Positions 21,650-31,376 of a DNA stretch of 64,000 bases are shown here, piece after piece. Under the pieces are notes generated by a model. The model worked only from the letters and a program-made list of their open reading frames with translations, ran no database searches and was not told where the DNA came from. Numbering within the stretch: position 1 is the stretch's first letter; each line of letters begins with the position of its first letter. Location: NCBI RefSeq assembly GCF_002095435.2, contig NZ_MJEJ02000048.1, forward strand, positions 186,001-250,000, in the 5' to 3' direction. A program made the translations under genes and the position numbers. Origin of the DNA: Williamsia sp. 1138 (lineage in GTDB: Bacteria > Actinomycetota > Actinomycetes > Mycobacteriales > Mycobacteriaceae).

Positions 21650-23016
21650 CAACCACCGTCCTGGGGTCCGGGCTGTTCGCTTTCGCTCAGCTCGTTGTCG
21701 TTGCCCTGATCATTGTCGCTCTCGCGCGCCGGTAGGCCCGGAATCTGGATGCTCGGCAGCGTCGGGAACGTCGGACCATCGTTCGTGGTGGTCGTCGTGG
21801 TCTCCGGGGTGGTGGTCGTGGTCGTTTCCTCGGTCGTCGTGGTGGTCGTCCGAGTGGTGGTCGTGGTCGTTTCTTCGGTGGTCGTCGGTGGCGGCGTGGT
21901 GGTCGTGGTGGTACTCCGCGTGGTCGACGACCTCGGCGCCGGCGTATCGGAGTCGCCGGTCGAGCGCATCAGGAGGAAGCCGACGAGGACCAGCGCGCCG
22001 ATCAGCAGGATCACCGCGGCGGCGGCGAGCGCCTTCTGCCCGTTCGACCAGCCCTGCTCGTCGTTGCGCGCCGGCGGCTGTGGTCGAGGTTGCGGTGCCG
22101 GAGCCGGCCGGGGTGCGACGACAGGCGCCATCATGGCGGTTGCCGGGCGCGGACCGGTCGCTGCGCCGGGCTGTGGGGGGCGCCGTCCGGCGCGGACCGC
22201 GGCCACCGCGTTGGCGAACTCGCCACCGTCGGAATAGCGCTGAGTGGGATCTTTGGCCATGGTGATCTCGATGAGCTCGCGCACATTTACCGGCAAGTCG
22301 GTCGGTAGCGGCGGCGCCTCTTCGCGGATGTGCTTCATCGCCACGGTGATCGCGCCATCGCCCAGGAACGGTCTGCGGCCCGCGATGGCCTCATAGCCGA
22401 CGACCCCGAGCGAATACACATCCGACGCCGCAGTGGCGTCCTCACCGAGGGCCTGCTCCGGGGAGATGTATTGCGCGGTACCCATGACCATGCCGGTCTG
22501 CGTGACCGGCGCGGCGTCCACTGCCTTGGCGATACCGAAGTCGGTGATCTTCACCTGGCCGGTCGGCGTGATGAGGATGTTGCCCGGTTTCACGTCGCGG
22601 TGCACCAGACCGGCGTCGTGGGCCGCCTTGAGAGCTCGACCGGTCTGCTCGAGCATGTCGAGGGCGTTGTTCAGAGAGAGTCTGCCGACCCGGGTGAGTA
22701 CGGCGTTGAGCGGCTCACCGTTGACGAGTTCCATGACGAGGTAGGCGACATTGCCTGCGCCCGGATCCTGGGCCTCGCCGTAGTCGAAGACGTTCGCGAT
22801 GCCGGGGTGATTGAGCATGGCGGTGGTACGGGCCTCGGTACGGAACCGCTCGAGGAACTCGGGGTCATCGGAGAATTCGGCCTTGAGGGCTTTGACGGCG
22901 ACGCGACGATCGAGCCGGGTGTCCATGGTTTCCCACACCTGGCCCATGCCGCCGGTCGCGATCAGTCGCATCAGCCGATACCGGCCCGCGATGGTCGTGC
23001 CTCCCTGCAAAGTCAC
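21649..23016 (-). CDS. pknA: Serine/threonine protein kinase PknA
   Basis: The 455-residue kinase acts with PknB in control of growth and cell shape. Kinase motifs are [35 protein letters not shown] and [11 protein letters not shown]. One transmembrane helix lies in [20 protein letters not shown]. The extracellular tail is almost pure Thr with Pro and Glu (about residues 375-425) and has no PASTA domains. GTG 23016 is preferred because GAGGAG lies 7 bases upstream; an in-frame GTG at 23031 would overlap pbpA. The start sits 4 bases after the pbpA stop. Confidence 0.96.
   Translation of the reverse strand: MTLQGGTTIAGRYRLMRLIATGGMGQVWETMDTRLDRRVAVKALKAEFSDDPEFLERFRTEARTTAMLNHPGIANVFDYGEAQDPGAGNVAYLVMELVNGEPLNAVLTRVGRLSLNNALDMLEQTGRALKAAHDAGLVHRDVKPGNILITPTGQVKITDFGIAKAVDAAPVTQTGMVMGTAQYISPEQALGEDATAASDVYSLGVVGYEAIAGRRPFLGDGAITVAMKHIREEAPPLPTDLPVNVRELIEITMAKDPTQRYSDGGEFANAVAAVRAGRRPPQPGAATGPRPATAMMAPVVAPRPAPAPQPRPQPPARNDEQGWSNGQKALAAAAVILLIGALVLVGFLLMRSTGDSDTPAPRSSTTRSTTTTTTPPPTTTEETTTTTTRTTTTTTEETTTTTTPETTTTTTNDGPTFPTLPSIQIPGLPARESDNDQGNDNELSESEQPGPQDGG
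21785..21930 (-). repeat. Low-complexity Thr-codon tract in pknA
   Basis: The + strand reads as repeated GTGGTCGTGGTCGTT-like units. On the coding strand these are runs of ACC/ACG threonine codons broken by Glu and Pro codons. It encodes the extracellular stalk of PknA and is prone to replication slippage. It is a coding simple repeat, not an intergenic array. Confidence 0.8.
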
Positions 23017-23020
23017 CCGG

Positions 23021-24523
23021 TCACTCCTCACCTGCGAGCGCGTTGATCACTGCGCGCCCGATCGGAGCGGCTGACGAGCCGCCCGTTGCCTGTAGTCCCC
23101 CATCGCCGTTCTCGACGATCACCGCGACCGCCACCTGGGCGTTGCTCGACGGACCGAACGCGATGTACCACGCATACGGTGTCTCGTCGGTGCCCTGGGT
23201 ATCGGAATGTTCGGCGGTGCCGGTCTTCGATGCGATCGGTACCGGGCCGCCGGAGCCACGAGTGTTGCGTTCTGAATCGATCATCATTCCGGTCAGCGTC
23301 GCGGCAGTCTGGGAAGAGATCGGTTCGTTCAACGACTCGGGGCGGGTCGTGTTCAGTGTCTTGAGATCGGGACCCTGCAGTTTATCCACGAGATAGGGCT
23401 GCATGCGAACTCCGCCGTTGGCGATGGTCGCCGCGATCATCGCGTTCTGGATCGGGGTGAACCGCACGTCGCGCTGGCCGATGGCGCTCTGGCCGAGGGC
23501 GGCGAGGTCAGGAACCGGGCCCATGGTCGACTCCGACACCGGCAGCGGGGTGTCCGGGAGTTGGGTGTCGACGCCGAACGCGTTCGCCTGGTTCTTGACC
23601 GAATCGATGGGGTTCTGCAGCTTCTCGGTGGCGAGCTGGACGAACGCGGTGTTGCACGAGTACTCGAGCGCCTGGTGCATCGTCACCTGTCCGCCACTCG
23701 AGTCCGGGCAGGTCTCGCCGCCGTAGTTGGTGAGTCCGGTGGTGGTCTGCGGGAGGTCGATGCTGCTGGCCGCGGTCAGCCTGACGTCCTCGGTGACCCC
23801 CTGCTCGAGCGCCGCCGCGGTGGTGATGACCTTGAAAGTCGAACCCGGAGGGTACGTCTCGTTGAGCGCGCGGTTGAGCATCGGCTGGAAACCGGTCGAG
23901 GTCTCGGTGGGATTCCACTGGGCCCAGGCGTCTTCGCGGACAGTCGAGTCGTGATTGGCCAGCAGGTTGGGGTCGTAGCTCGGTGTCGAGACCATCGCGA
24001 GGATCGCGCCGGTACTGGGCGCGATGGCGACGACGGCGCCGCGGCAGCCACCGTTGCATCCCTTGCCCATCTCGTCGAACGCCACCTTCTGCAGCTTCGG
24101 GTTGATGGTGGTGATGACGTTGCCGCCACGAGGATCGCGTCCGGAGAACATGTCGGCGAACCGCTGACCGAAGAGGCGGTCGTCGTTGCCGTTGAGGATC
24201 GAGTCCTCGGCCTGCTCCAGTCCCGAACTCGCGTACTGGAACGAGTAGAAACCGGTGACCGGGGCGAACGCGTCGGCCCACGGACCGGGGTAGGTGCGCA
24301 GGTACTTCAGCCGGTCGTCGGTGGGCACCGATTGCGCGATCACCTCTTGGCCGGCGGTGATCTGCCCGCGTTGACGGGAGTACTCATCGAGCAGCACCCG
24401 CTGGTTGCGTGGGTCGGCGCGCAACTCATCGGCCTTGAACACCTGGACGTAGGTGGCGTTCAGGAGCAGGGCAAGGATGATCACCATCACCGCGATGACC
24501 ACACGGCGGATCGGAATGTTCAT
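23021..24523 (-). CDS. pbpA: Penicillin-binding protein PbpA (class B transpeptidase)
   Basis: This membrane-anchored transpeptidase cross-links peptidoglycan at the septum. The 500-residue protein has an N-terminal anchor helix ([20 protein letters not shown]). The transpeptidase motifs are STFK (nucleophile Ser, in [18 protein letters not shown]), SCN ([12 protein letters not shown]) and KTG ([12 protein letters not shown]). ATG 24523 overlaps the rodA stop by 4 bases, indicating coupled translation with its SEDS partner. Confidence 0.96.
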   Translation of the reverse strand: MNIPIRRVVIAVMVIILALLLNATYVQVFKADELRADPRNQRVLLDEYSRQRGQITAGQEVIAQSVPTDDRLKYLRTYPGPWADAFAPVTGFYSFQYASSGLEQAEDSILNGNDDRLFGQRFADMFSGRDPRGGNVITTINPKLQKVAFDEMGKGCNGGCRGAVVAIAPSTGAILAMVSTPSYDPNLLANHDSTVREDAWAQWNPTETSTGFQPMLNRALNETYPPGSTFKVITTAAALEQGVTEDVRLTAASSIDLPQTTTGLTNYGGETCPDSSGGQVTMHQALEYSCNTAFVQLATEKLQNPIDSVKNQANAFGVDTQLPDTPLPVSESTMGPVPDLAALGQSAIGQRDVRFTPIQNAMIAATIANGGVRMQPYLVDKLQGPDLKTLNTTRPESLNEPISSQTAATLTGMMIDSERNTRGSGGPVPIASKTGTAEHSDTQGTDETPYAWYIAFGPSSNAQVAVAVIVENGDGGLQATGGSSAAPIGRAVINALAGEE

Positions 24524-25953
24524 GTGCGCTTGACCATCTCGGTGGGCGCGTCCGCAATCGGCGTCGGCTTCTTCTTTGTGGGGTCGGGTTCGCGCGCAGC
24601 GTTGGAGACGCGGATGAGCAACGCCACCAAGATGTAGTTGGCGAGCAGCGACGAACCACCGTAGGACATGAACGGAGTCGTCAGACCCGTCAGTGGGATC
24701 AGCTTGGTTACGCCCCCGACGACGACGAAGATCTGCATCGCAATGGTGAACGAGAGCCCGGTGGCGAGCAGTTTGCCGAAGCTGTCGCGCACCATGATCC
24801 CGGTCCGCAGTCCCCGCACGATGAGGATCAGGTACAGCAGCAGGATCGCGGCCAGGCCGACCAGACCGAGCTCTTCACCGATCGTCGCGATGATGAAGTC
24901 TGTGTTGGCGAACGGCACGATGTTCGGGCGTCCCGAACCCAGTCCGGTGCCGAAGAGGCCACCGGTGGCGAGCCCGAAGAGGCCTTGCCCCACCTGATAG
25001 CCCTGGCCGTAGAAGTCGTTGAACGGATCCTGCCAGATGCTCACGCGCACTTGCAGATGCGAGAACAGCTGGTAGGCCACGATGGCGCCGAGGGCGAACA
25101 GACTCACCCCGATGATCAGCCAGCTGACCCGTTCGGTCGCGACGTAGAGCATCACCAGCATGGTCGAGAAGATGAGTAGCGAGGTGCCGAGGTCGGCCTC
25201 GAACGCCAGCACGCCGATCGAGATGACCCAGGCGGCCAGCAGGGGTCCGAGGTCGCGGGCGCGTGGCAGGTCCATGCCGAGGAAGTGTTTGCCGGCGGTG
25301 GTGAACAGATCGCGCTTGGAGACCAGCAGCGATGCGGTGAAGATGATGATCAGGATCTTCGAGAACTCGCCGGGCTGGATGTTGAACAGCGGGGTTCGGA
25401 TCCAGATCTTCGAGCCGTTGATCTCCGACATCGACGCAGGCAGGATCGCCGGGATCGCCAGGAAGATCAGACCGCCGAGTCCGAGGATGTAGCTGTACCG
25501 CGACAGCGTGCGGTGGTCGCGGATCAGGATCAGGACCGCCGAGAACGCGACGATGCCGAGCACCGCCCACAAGACCTGCTGGTCGGCGTCGTGGGTACGT
25601 TCGATCGGGTTCGCCGTCTCGCCGTTCTGGCCGGTGCCGAGGTCGAGGCGATGGATGAGCACCAGTCCCAGCCCGTTGATGGTGGCCACCAACGGAAGGA
25701 TCAGCGGGTCCGCGTATGGGGCGAACCGTCGCACCACGAGGTGCGCCAGCCCGAAGAGCGCCATGTAGGCGAGGATGTATTTCGCCAGATCCCAGGTGAG
25801 ACTCTGCGACTGAGCCACCTGCACCAGGATCAGGGCAACCGCGACGATCACCGTCGACAACCCGAGCAGTAGCAGCTCGGAGTTGCGGCCGGTGTAGTTC
25901 CGTGACGTCGGCCCGGTGGCCGGTGGTTTTTGGGTGACGGCTGCCTGCGACAT
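24520..25953 (-). CDS. rodA: SEDS family peptidoglycan glycosyltransferase RodA/FtsW
   Basis: The 477-residue integral membrane protein polymerises glycan strands and pairs with a class B PBP, here PbpA. It has about 12 hydrophobic helices and SEDS motifs such as [20 protein letters not shown] and [22 protein letters not shown] 25953 ([15 protein letters not shown]) overlaps the pstP stop by one base. The open frame continues upstream, but that part is out-of-frame pstP sequence and is not coding for RodA. Confidence 0.96.
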   Translation of the reverse strand: MSQAAVTQKPPATGPTSRNYTGRNSELLLLGLSTVIVAVALILVQVAQSQSLTWDLAKYILAYMALFGLAHLVVRRFAPYADPLILPLVATINGLGLVLIHRLDLGTGQNGETANPIERTHDADQQVLWAVLGIVAFSAVLILIRDHRTLSRYSYILGLGGLIFLAIPAILPASMSEINGSKIWIRTPLFNIQPGEFSKILIIIFTASLLVSKRDLFTTAGKHFLGMDLPRARDLGPLLAAWVISIGVLAFEADLGTSLLIFSTMLVMLYVATERVSWLIIGVSLFALGAIVAYQLFSHLQVRVSIWQDPFNDFYGQGYQVGQGLFGLATGGLFGTGLGSGRPNIVPFANTDFIIATIGEELGLVGLAAILLLYLILIVRGLRTGIMVRDSFGKLLATGLSFTIAMQIFVVVGGVTKLIPLTGLTTPFMSYGGSSLLANYILVALLIRVSNAAREPDPTKKKPTPIADAPTEMVKRT

Positions 25954-27437
25954 CAGCGCCCCCGACAGTTGGCGGGCTGGGTGACCGGCGGGGTGGTGGT
26001 GCTGGTCAACGGCGGCTGCGTGCTCGCGGTCCCGGACTCCGGGGGTGCCGGTTGGCCCGACGGTGCCGGGGGCGCGGGGGATCCGGGTGGCGGTGTCGCC
26101 GGGGCAGGGCTCGCCGGGGCGGGCGTGACGCCCTGCGCCGACGCCGAATCCTCTTCCGGACACAACGGCAGCAGGTTGTTCATGAGCGTGCGGACCTGGG
26201 CCTCGGCGTCGTCGAGCGGCACCGGGTCGCGCCCTTCGAGCGAGGCGGGAGCGGTTCCGGTCAGGTCGCTCACCTTGAGGGGAACGCAGTCGGCGGGCCG
26301 ATTGTCGACGTCGACGAGGTCGACGGTCGATTGATCGGTGTCCATCCCGTGGGTACAGGTGATCTTGCTCAGCTCTTGCAGGTCGAGTCCGAGGAACGAG
26401 CCCTGCATACCGCGGTAGAGCACCACCTCGCCATTGCTGCTGCTGACGTAGTAATTGGAGCGGACGATCGCGCGACCGACGAACACGCCCGCCACCAAGA
26501 TCACGATGATCGCGAGCGCGACCCCGCCGATGATCCACTTGCGCCGCGGATGCGCCTGCGGGGGTTCGGGTTCGGGTGTGTTGATGGTAGGTCTGCGAGG
26601 AGACTGCGCGGGAGGCCGCAGGGCCGCTGCCCGCCCGGCGGAGGTGCGGGGGTCCGGGACGTACTCCTGGTCGTCGCCACCGGCCGCCCCACCCAGGATC
26701 GGCTTGCTGTCTCCATAGTCGACATCCACCACGTCGGCGACGACGACGGTGACGTTGTCGGGCCCACCGCCGCGTAGCGCGAGTTCGATCAGTCGATCGG
26801 CGCAGTCCTTGTGGTTGGCAACCGACGACATGGTGTCGGAGATGGTCTCTTCACTGACGACGTCCGACAGCCCGTCGCTGCACAGCAGGTACCGGTCGCC
26901 GGCCCTGGCCTCGCGGACGGTGAGGGTCGGCTCGACCTCGGTCCCGGTGAGCGCCCGCATGATCAGGGATCGCTGGGGATGGGTGTGCGCCTCTTCGGCG
27001 GTGATCCGGCCCTCTTCGACGAGGGTCTGGACGAAGGTGTCGTCGCGGGTGATCTGCGTGAGCTGTCCGTCGCGGAGGAGGTAGCCGCGGGAGTCGCCGA
27101 TGTGGCACAGACCGAGACGCGAGCCGGCGAACAGGATGGCGGTCAGGGTGGTGCCCATACCGTCCAGTTCTGGTGCTTCGGCGACCTGATCGGCGATGGC
27201 CTCGTTGCCGTGCCTGGTGGCGGCGTCCAGTTTGGCGAGCAGGTCGCCGCCGGGTTCGTCGTCGTCGAGGGGACGCAGCGCCTGGATCACCAGCTGACTG
27301 GCGACCTCGCCCGCGGCGTGACCCCCCATGCCGTCGGCCAGTGCCAGCAGGCGGGCTCCGGCATAGACGGAGTCCTCGTTGTTCGCGCGGACCAATCCGC
27401 GGTCGCTACGCGCGATATAGCGCAACACCAGGGTCAC
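25953..27437 (-). CDS. pstP: PP2C family Ser/Thr phosphatase PstP
   Basis: PstP dephosphorylates PknA, PknB and their substrates. The 494-residue protein has the PP2C metal-site motifs: [29 protein letters not shown] and [14 protein letters not shown] single transmembrane helix follows ([20 protein letters not shown], about 300-325). The extracellular domain ends in a Pro/Ala/Thr-rich tail. The GTG start at 27437 overlaps the fhaB stop by 4 bases. Confidence 0.96.
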   Translation of the reverse strand: MTLVLRYIARSDRGLVRANNEDSVYAGARLLALADGMGGHAAGEVASQLVIQALRPLDDDEPGGDLLAKLDAATRHGNEAIADQVAEAPELDGMGTTLTAILFAGSRLGLCHIGDSRGYLLRDGQLTQITRDDTFVQTLVEEGRITAEEAHTHPQRSLIMRALTGTEVEPTLTVREARAGDRYLLCSDGLSDVVSEETISDTMSSVANHKDCADRLIELALRGGGPDNVTVVVADVVDVDYGDSKPILGGAAGGDDQEYVPDPRTSAGRAAALRPPAQSPRRPTINTPEPEPPQAHPRRKWIIGGVALAIIVILVAGVFVGRAIVRSNYYVSSSNGEVVLYRGMQGSFLGLDLQELSKITCTHGMDTDQSTVDLVDVDNRPADCVPLKVSDLTGTAPASLEGRDPVPLDDAEAQVRTLMNNLLPLCPEEDSASAQGVTPAPASPAPATPPPGSPAPPAPSGQPAPPESGTASTQPPLTSTTTPPVTQPANCRGR

Positions 27438-27898
27438 GGGCGCAACTCAATCACGGTTTTGCCCACGCGTACCGGAGTTGCGAGCGGGACGCGAACGGCG
27501 GTGGTCACCTTCGCGCGGTCGAGGTAGGTGCCGTTCGTCGAGCCGAGGTCTTCGACGTACCAGTCGTCGCCGCGGCGGATCAGGCGAGCATGTCTTTCAG
27601 AGGCGTATTCGTCGGTCAGCACCAGCGTGGAGTCGTCGGCACGGCCCAATAGGACCGGCTGGGTGCCGAGCGTGATGCGGGTGTTCGCCAACGCGCCATG
27701 CGTGACGATGAGATATCTGGGGCCGCCTTTGACCCTCGCGGGGGTCCCGCCTCGATTGCGGCGTTCGTACCGCGTGAGCGGCCGCTGGCCGGTCGCGGCG
27801 TACACATCGCTGCGGATCACACGCAGGACGGCCCAGATCATCAGCCACAAGAGCAGCAAGAAGCCGACACGCGTCAGCTGCAGCACTATGCCCTGCAC
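27434..27898 (-). CDS. fhaB: FHA domain protein FhaB (FipA)
   Basis: FhaB binds phosphothreonine on kinases or divisome proteins. The 154-residue protein has an N-terminal membrane helix (VGFLLLLWLMIWAVLRVI), a short linker and a C-terminal FHA domain with LLGRADDSTLVL, YASERHARL and VEDLGSTNGTYLD. The GTG start at 27898 follows a strong GGAGGTGA. The gene lies 112 bases downstream of fhaA and overlaps pstP. Confidence 0.95.
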   Translation of the reverse strand: MQGIVLQLTRVGFLLLLWLMIWAVLRVIRSDVYAATGQRPLTRYERRNRGGTPARVKGGPRYLIVTHGALANTRITLGTQPVLLGRADDSTLVLTDEYASERHARLIRRGDDWYVEDLGSTNGTYLDRAKVTTAVRVPLATPVRVGKTVIELRP

Positions 27899-28010
27899 GT
27901 ATTTTCACCTCCCGGGCCAGCCAACAACGTCCTGTGCATCTTATGGCCCAGTGGCGGCCCGGTTGGTATTCGGATGTGTCACTTGTGTATCGGACACCCA
28001 ATTTCGGACG

Positions 28011-29390
28011 TCACTGGAACCGGACGGTGATGTCGGAATGTCCTACGCGGATGCGGTCGCCGTCGGCGAGTTCCCAGCTGCTGACCTGGACGTCGTTGAC
28101 CGTCGTGCCATTGGTGGAGTTGAGGTCGTTGAGCAGCGCGCTCGAGCCGTCCCACCGGATTTCCACGTGCCGACGCGAGACGCCGGTGTCCGGCAGCCGG
28201 AATTGCGCATCCTGGCCGCGGCCGATCACGTTCGAACCGTTGCGGAGCTGGAACGTGCGGTTGCTGCCGTCCTCGAGCAGGAGGGTGATGGCCGTCGGTG
28301 CGTAACCGGCGGGCGCCGCGTAGCCGCCGCCCGCTGCATAGCCGCCCTGGTCGTATCCGCCGGGCTGATCGGCGTAGGCGCCTTGCTGGTCCGCGGCGTA
28401 GCCGCCCTGGTCGTATCCGCCACCCTGCTGGTAGCCCTGGGCGTATCCGGGTTGCTGCTGGTCCGGGGCGTAGGCGCCACCCTGGTTGTAGGCCGCCGGC
28501 TGCTGGTCGTACCCGCGGTCGTAGCCACCCTGCTGTTCGGGCGCGTAGCCGCCCTGGTTCTCGTAGCCGGCCTGTTGGTAGCCCTGGTCGTATCCGCGCT
28601 GGTCGTAGCCCTGCTGATCCGGTGCGTAGCCGGGTTGCTGGTAGCCGCCGGCCTGGTAACCCGCCGGGTCGTACGCGCCCTGCTGGTCGTACCCGCGCTG
28701 GTCGTAGCCCTGTTGGTCGTAGCCCTGTTGGTCGAAGCCCTGCTGGTCATAACCCTGCTGGTCGTACCCACGCTGGTAATCGGGCCCGCCCTGCTGGCTG
28801 TACGCCTGAGGGGGGCCGTCCACCGGAGCCTGATCCTGACCGTCATACGGCTGCTGGCTGTATGCCGCCGCCGGCGGGTAGGAGCCCTGGTCGTATCCTC
28901 CGCGCTGGTCGTATCCGGAGTTCTGCGTCATGGGGGTGGCTCCTGCTTCTCGGTTGCGTGGTGGTGCGGGGGGCGGGACGTTGGGCGGCTGCGGTGGTGG
29001 AACCGGCATCGGACGCGCGTCCGGGTTGATCGAACCGCGAGCCCGGAACTGTCCGGTGTGCAAGGTCGGCGAGTGCGCGAACTCCACGACCACGTCACCG
29101 TATGTTTGCCAGCCGTTGTCGCGGATGAAGTTCTCGAGATGCCTCGAGAACGTCTTGCGATTCAACTCGTACTCGGCCGCCATCTCCTGGTGGTCGGTCG
29201 AGCTGACGACCAGTGTGTAGGCGTTGGGAGCCAGCTTTCCGCCGTCTCCGAGGTCCTCGAGGCTGTCTTCGGCCTCGCGTTGCAAAGCGTTCTCGACCTC
29301 TTGCGGTGCCACCTTGCCGCCGAACACCCGGGCGAAGCCGTCGTCCACAGCGCCCTCGAGTTTGCGCTCGATTCTCTGAAGTATTCCCAT
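28011..29390 (-). CDS. fhaA: FHA domain protein FhaA (DUF3662-FHA)
   Basis: FhaA links Ser/Thr kinase signalling to peptidoglycan synthesis; in mycobacteria it binds phosphorylated MviN. The 459-residue protein starts [19 protein letters not shown], the DUF3662 domain (1-120). A long Gln/Tyr/Gly-rich repeat region (about 160-360) follows, then a C-terminal FHA domain with [21 protein letters not shown] and [13 protein letters not shown] 29390 has GGAGG about 11 bases upstream. It is the first gene of the fha-pst-rod-pbp-pkn operon. Confidence 0.95.
   Translation of the reverse strand: MGILQRIERKLEGAVDDGFARVFGGKVAPQEVENALQREAEDSLEDLGDGGKLAPNAYTLVVSSTDHQEMAAEYELNRKTFSRHLENFIRDNGWQTYGDVVVEFAHSPTLHTGQFRARGSINPDARPMPVPPPQPPNVPPPAPPRNREAGATPMTQNSGYDQRGGYDQGSYPPAAAYSQQPYDGQDQAPVDGPPQAYSQQGGPDYQRGYDQQGYDQQGFDQQGYDQQGYDQRGYDQQGAYDPAGYQAGGYQQPGYAPDQQGYDQRGYDQGYQQAGYENQGGYAPEQQGGYDRGYDQQPAAYNQGGAYAPDQQQPGYAQGYQQGGGYDQGGYAADQQGAYADQPGGYDQGGYAAGGGYAAPAGYAPTAITLLLEDGSNRTFQLRNGSNVIGRGQDAQFRLPDTGVSRRHVEIRWDGSSALLNDLNSTNGTTVNDVQVSSWELADGDRIRVGHSDITVRFQ
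28310..28925 (-). repeat. Tandem YDQQG-type repeat tract inside fhaA
   Basis: The coding strand carries a long series of 15-24-base degenerate repeats encoding units such as [15 protein letters not shown] and GGYAP. They appear on the + strand as recurring CTGGTCGTA and CCGCCCTGG blocks. The most regular stretch is at 28680-28780. The tract stays in frame with fhaA and forms a flexible linker between DUF3662 and FHA. It is likely to vary in length between strains. Confidence 0.88.
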
Positions 29391-29704
29391 GGCCAGACGA
29401 CCTCCCTCCGGATTGTCAGCGTGTCGGCGTGCCAATCGTGCTGTTTGATGATAGCGACTCCGGCCCTGCGATGGCACTCCAGGGAGAACATCTGCAACGC
29501 CAGCCCCAGTTGTCCCAGGTGACGTGAGCCGAAGTCGTCTGATTGAACGGTAGGCCAGTGACGCCCGATTTCAGAATGACGGTGCCACTTCACGGGAGTC
29601 GACCAGCTCGAACGTGGGGGCCGGATACGGATTTCAGGACCCACGGGTGCTCGTGTTACCGTTTTCCGGTTCCGTTTCGAAGCACTTCGACGCGGAGCAG
29701 CCAC
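29391..29704. other. Intergenic region between fhaA and tRNA-Leu
   Basis: This 314-base gap separates the divergent fhaA and tRNA-Leu. It holds the candidate fhaA promoter on the minus strand. No convincing gene is present; short open frames here have no ribosome-binding site. A tRNA-Leu promoter is expected near 29640-29690 (the area containing GTGTTACCG) but I cannot place it firmly. Confidence 0.6.
29448..29476 (-). promoter_or_regulatory. Candidate promoter of the fhaA-pknB operon
   Basis: Reading leftwards, TGCCAT (29476-29471) and TATCAT (29453-29448) are separated by exactly 17 bases. TATCAT is a good -10 element. The -35 is weak, as is common in actinobacteria. The implied 5' leader is about 50 bases before the fhaA ATG and contains the ribosome-binding site. 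Confidence 0.5.
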
Positions 29705-29790
29705 GGGCGAGTGGCGGAATGGCAGACGCGCTGGCTTCAGGTGCCAGTGTCCTTCGGGACGTGGGGGTTCAAGTCCCCCTTCGCCCACCA
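29705..29790 (+). tRNA. tRNA-Leu (CAG anticodon)
   Basis: A class II tRNA with a long variable arm. The acceptor stem is GGGCGAG with TTCGCCC (one G-T pair). The anticodon stem is CTGGC/GCCAG with loop TTCAGGT, placing CAG at 29738-29740. The variable arm is TGTCCTTCGGGACG. The T-arm contains GGTTCAAGTCC. Unlike the other two tRNAs here, the 3' CCA is encoded (29788-29790). Confidence 0.97.
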
Positions 29791-29793
29791 CGA

Positions 29794-29827
29794 GGTCAGG
29801 TCGCAGAAATGCGGCCTGACCTTTTTT
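29794..29827 (+). terminator. Intrinsic terminator after tRNA-Leu
   Basis: A 12-bp stem (GGTCAGGTCGCA with TGCGGCCTGACC, one G-T pair) is closed by a GAAA tetraloop and followed directly by six T residues. It begins 4 bases after the tRNA CCA end. This is a textbook Rho-independent terminator, and the strongest in the window. Confidence 0.95.
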
Positions 29828-29897
29828 GATGCTTTCAGTGCGCTCCGCGGAGCGCGGGTAGGAGCCAAGCGCGCATGTCAGCGCTCAGACCCCTGGC

Positions 29898-30602
29898 ATG
29901 CTGGAGCGAGTGGATGCCTTTTGGAACTTCGTCGGCAACTACTGGTGGCTGGTGTTCGTCTTCGGCGGCACGGTCGGCGGTGCGTTCAAGGCGGTCGGTG
30001 CTGCCAACGAGCGCCGGGCACAGCGTCGGCAGGAGCGGTACCGGCTCAAACAGCAGGCCAAGATTGCCGAAGCCGAGGCTTTGGGCAAGCGCCGAATCGA
30101 TGTCGCGGCGGTGAAGCGGGACATCGCCAAGTCGATGGACGAGCACAATCAGACCGACGCGCGCTGGTTCGCCTACGAGACCGATGCCGCGACCCTCTTG
30201 GACTATCCGATGATGATCGATCTGCGCGACCCGTTGACCATCGATTTCCACCGGGCCAAACGCCGCGCCGATCTGTTGCGGCCGGAGCAGGTCGAAGACC
30301 TCGTGGACGACCACGAACGGCAACGTGAATATCGAGACGTGGTGCACGACTACGCCACTGCCTTCGACGTCGCCGAGACCGAGGCGAAGCGCCGCCGCAG
30401 ATCCGGGTTCAGCGTCGACGAGCAAGAACGCCTGTTGCGCGCCCAGCGTCTGCTCAATCTCGCGCAGGATCCGGGTGCCAGCCCGGAGGAGCGACGCAGC
30501 GCCTACGCCAAGGCGCGCAAGGAACTCGACGGCCTGATCGTGTTGCCGGTGGCGACCACCGAGCAGCTGGAACAGCGCGTCGCCGGCCAGCTGGAGAGGT
30601 GA
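29898..30602 (+). CDS. Hypothetical membrane-anchored coiled-coil protein
   Basis: The 234-residue protein begins MLERVDAFWNFVGNYWW and has one N-terminal hydrophobic helix (WWLVFVFGGTVGGAFKAV, about 16-33). A long charged, Arg/Glu/Ala-rich helical region likely to form coiled coil follows. No enzymatic motif is visible. It lies about 70 bases after the tRNA-Leu terminator, so it must use its own promoter. I do not recognise the family. Confidence 0.78.
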   Translation: MLERVDAFWNFVGNYWWLVFVFGGTVGGAFKAVGAANERRAQRRQERYRLKQQAKIAEAEALGKRRIDVAAVKRDIAKSMDEHNQTDARWFAYETDAATLLDYPMMIDLRDPLTIDFHRAKRRADLLRPEQVEDLVDDHERQREYRDVVHDYATAFDVAETEAKRRRRSGFSVDEQERLLRAQRLLNLAQDPGASPEERRSAYAKARKELDGLIVLPVATTEQLEQRVAGQLER

Positions 30603-30615
30603 CGGCGCCGAAGCG

Positions 30616-31254
30616 TCAGAGCAGGGTCGACCAGTAGTACCAGAACCGCTCGGTGATCAGGGCGATCACGACGAGTACCCACAGCACCGGGACGACGGAG
30701 TGGATCGAGACCAGTCGGTCGACCACTCGCCGCGACCGTGCCGTGGTGGCGAACTCGTCTGCGGTGCGCAGACTCACGTACCAGAAGGCCAGCACCACGG
30801 CGACCCACACCGCCATGCAATACGGACACAGGGCACCGATGCGGTAGAAGCTCTGGAAGATGAGCCAGTGGACGAATACGAGGGCGGCGGTCAGGCCTAC
30901 CTGCAGGCCGATCAGCACGAATCGTTGCGGCGTCCGGCCCATCATGACCGCGACGGCGAGCAGCGCGGCAAAACCGGCGATCCCGAGCAGCGAGTTCGGG
31001 AATCCGAACACCGCCGCCTGGGAGGTGTCCATGATCGAGCCGCAGTTGACGACCGGGTTGATGCTGCACGAGGGCACGTAGCCGGGATCGGATGCCAGCT
31101 CGAACTTCTCGACCGTCAGGGTGAAGGACGCGATCAACCCGATCGTTCCGCAGATCCCGAGCAACCAGGGCAGCAGTTTCGGGAACAGGACCGGGTCGTT
31201 GAGATCAGGCGCCGCCCCCGAATCGGGCGTCTCCGAGTCGAGCACTGCCGCCAT
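30616..31254 (-). CDS. Vitamin K epoxide reductase (VKOR) family protein
   Basis: Bacterial VKOR proteins reoxidise DsbA-like thioredoxins and so drive disulfide formation outside the membrane. The 212-residue protein has five hydrophobic helices. The redox centre is CPYC (Cys143-Cys146, in GALCPYCMAVW). The loop cysteines are Cys63 and Cys71 in SCSINPVVNCG. ATG 31254 is preceded by a perfect AGGAGG at 5-6 bases, so the 52-codon upstream extension is not used. No DsbA-like partner is adjacent. Confidence 0.93.
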   Translation of the reverse strand: MAAVLDSETPDSGAAPDLNDPVLFPKLLPWLLGICGTIGLIASFTLTVEKFELASDPGYVPSCSINPVVNCGSIMDTSQAAVFGFPNSLLGIAGFAALLAVAVMMGRTPQRFVLIGLQVGLTAALVFVHWLIFQSFYRIGALCPYCMAVWVAVVLAFWYVSLRTADEFATTARSRRVVDRLVSIHSVVPVLWVLVVIALITERFWYYWSTLL

Positions 31255-31376
31255 CTGTTCCTCCTGAACTGCCCCTACTTCGCCCAGTAGTTTACGCGGG
31301 CCCGGGTCCGACTGAGCTGAGCGATTGCTTAGTGTGATCCACTGAATACTTCCCCGGTGCAAAGAAGGACACGAGC

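Noticed and set aside
25954-26538. N-terminal extension of RodA
   Set aside because: The extension is out-of-frame pstP sequence; the family start is MSQAAVTQ at 25953, overlapping the pstP stop.
28310-28925. CRISPR-like array of short repeats
   Set aside because: Units are contiguous without unique spacers, stay in the fhaA reading frame and encode a YDQQG linker.
29705-29827. Integrative element at tRNA-Leu
   Set aside because: No integrase, no direct repeat of the tRNA 3' end and normal neighbouring genes.
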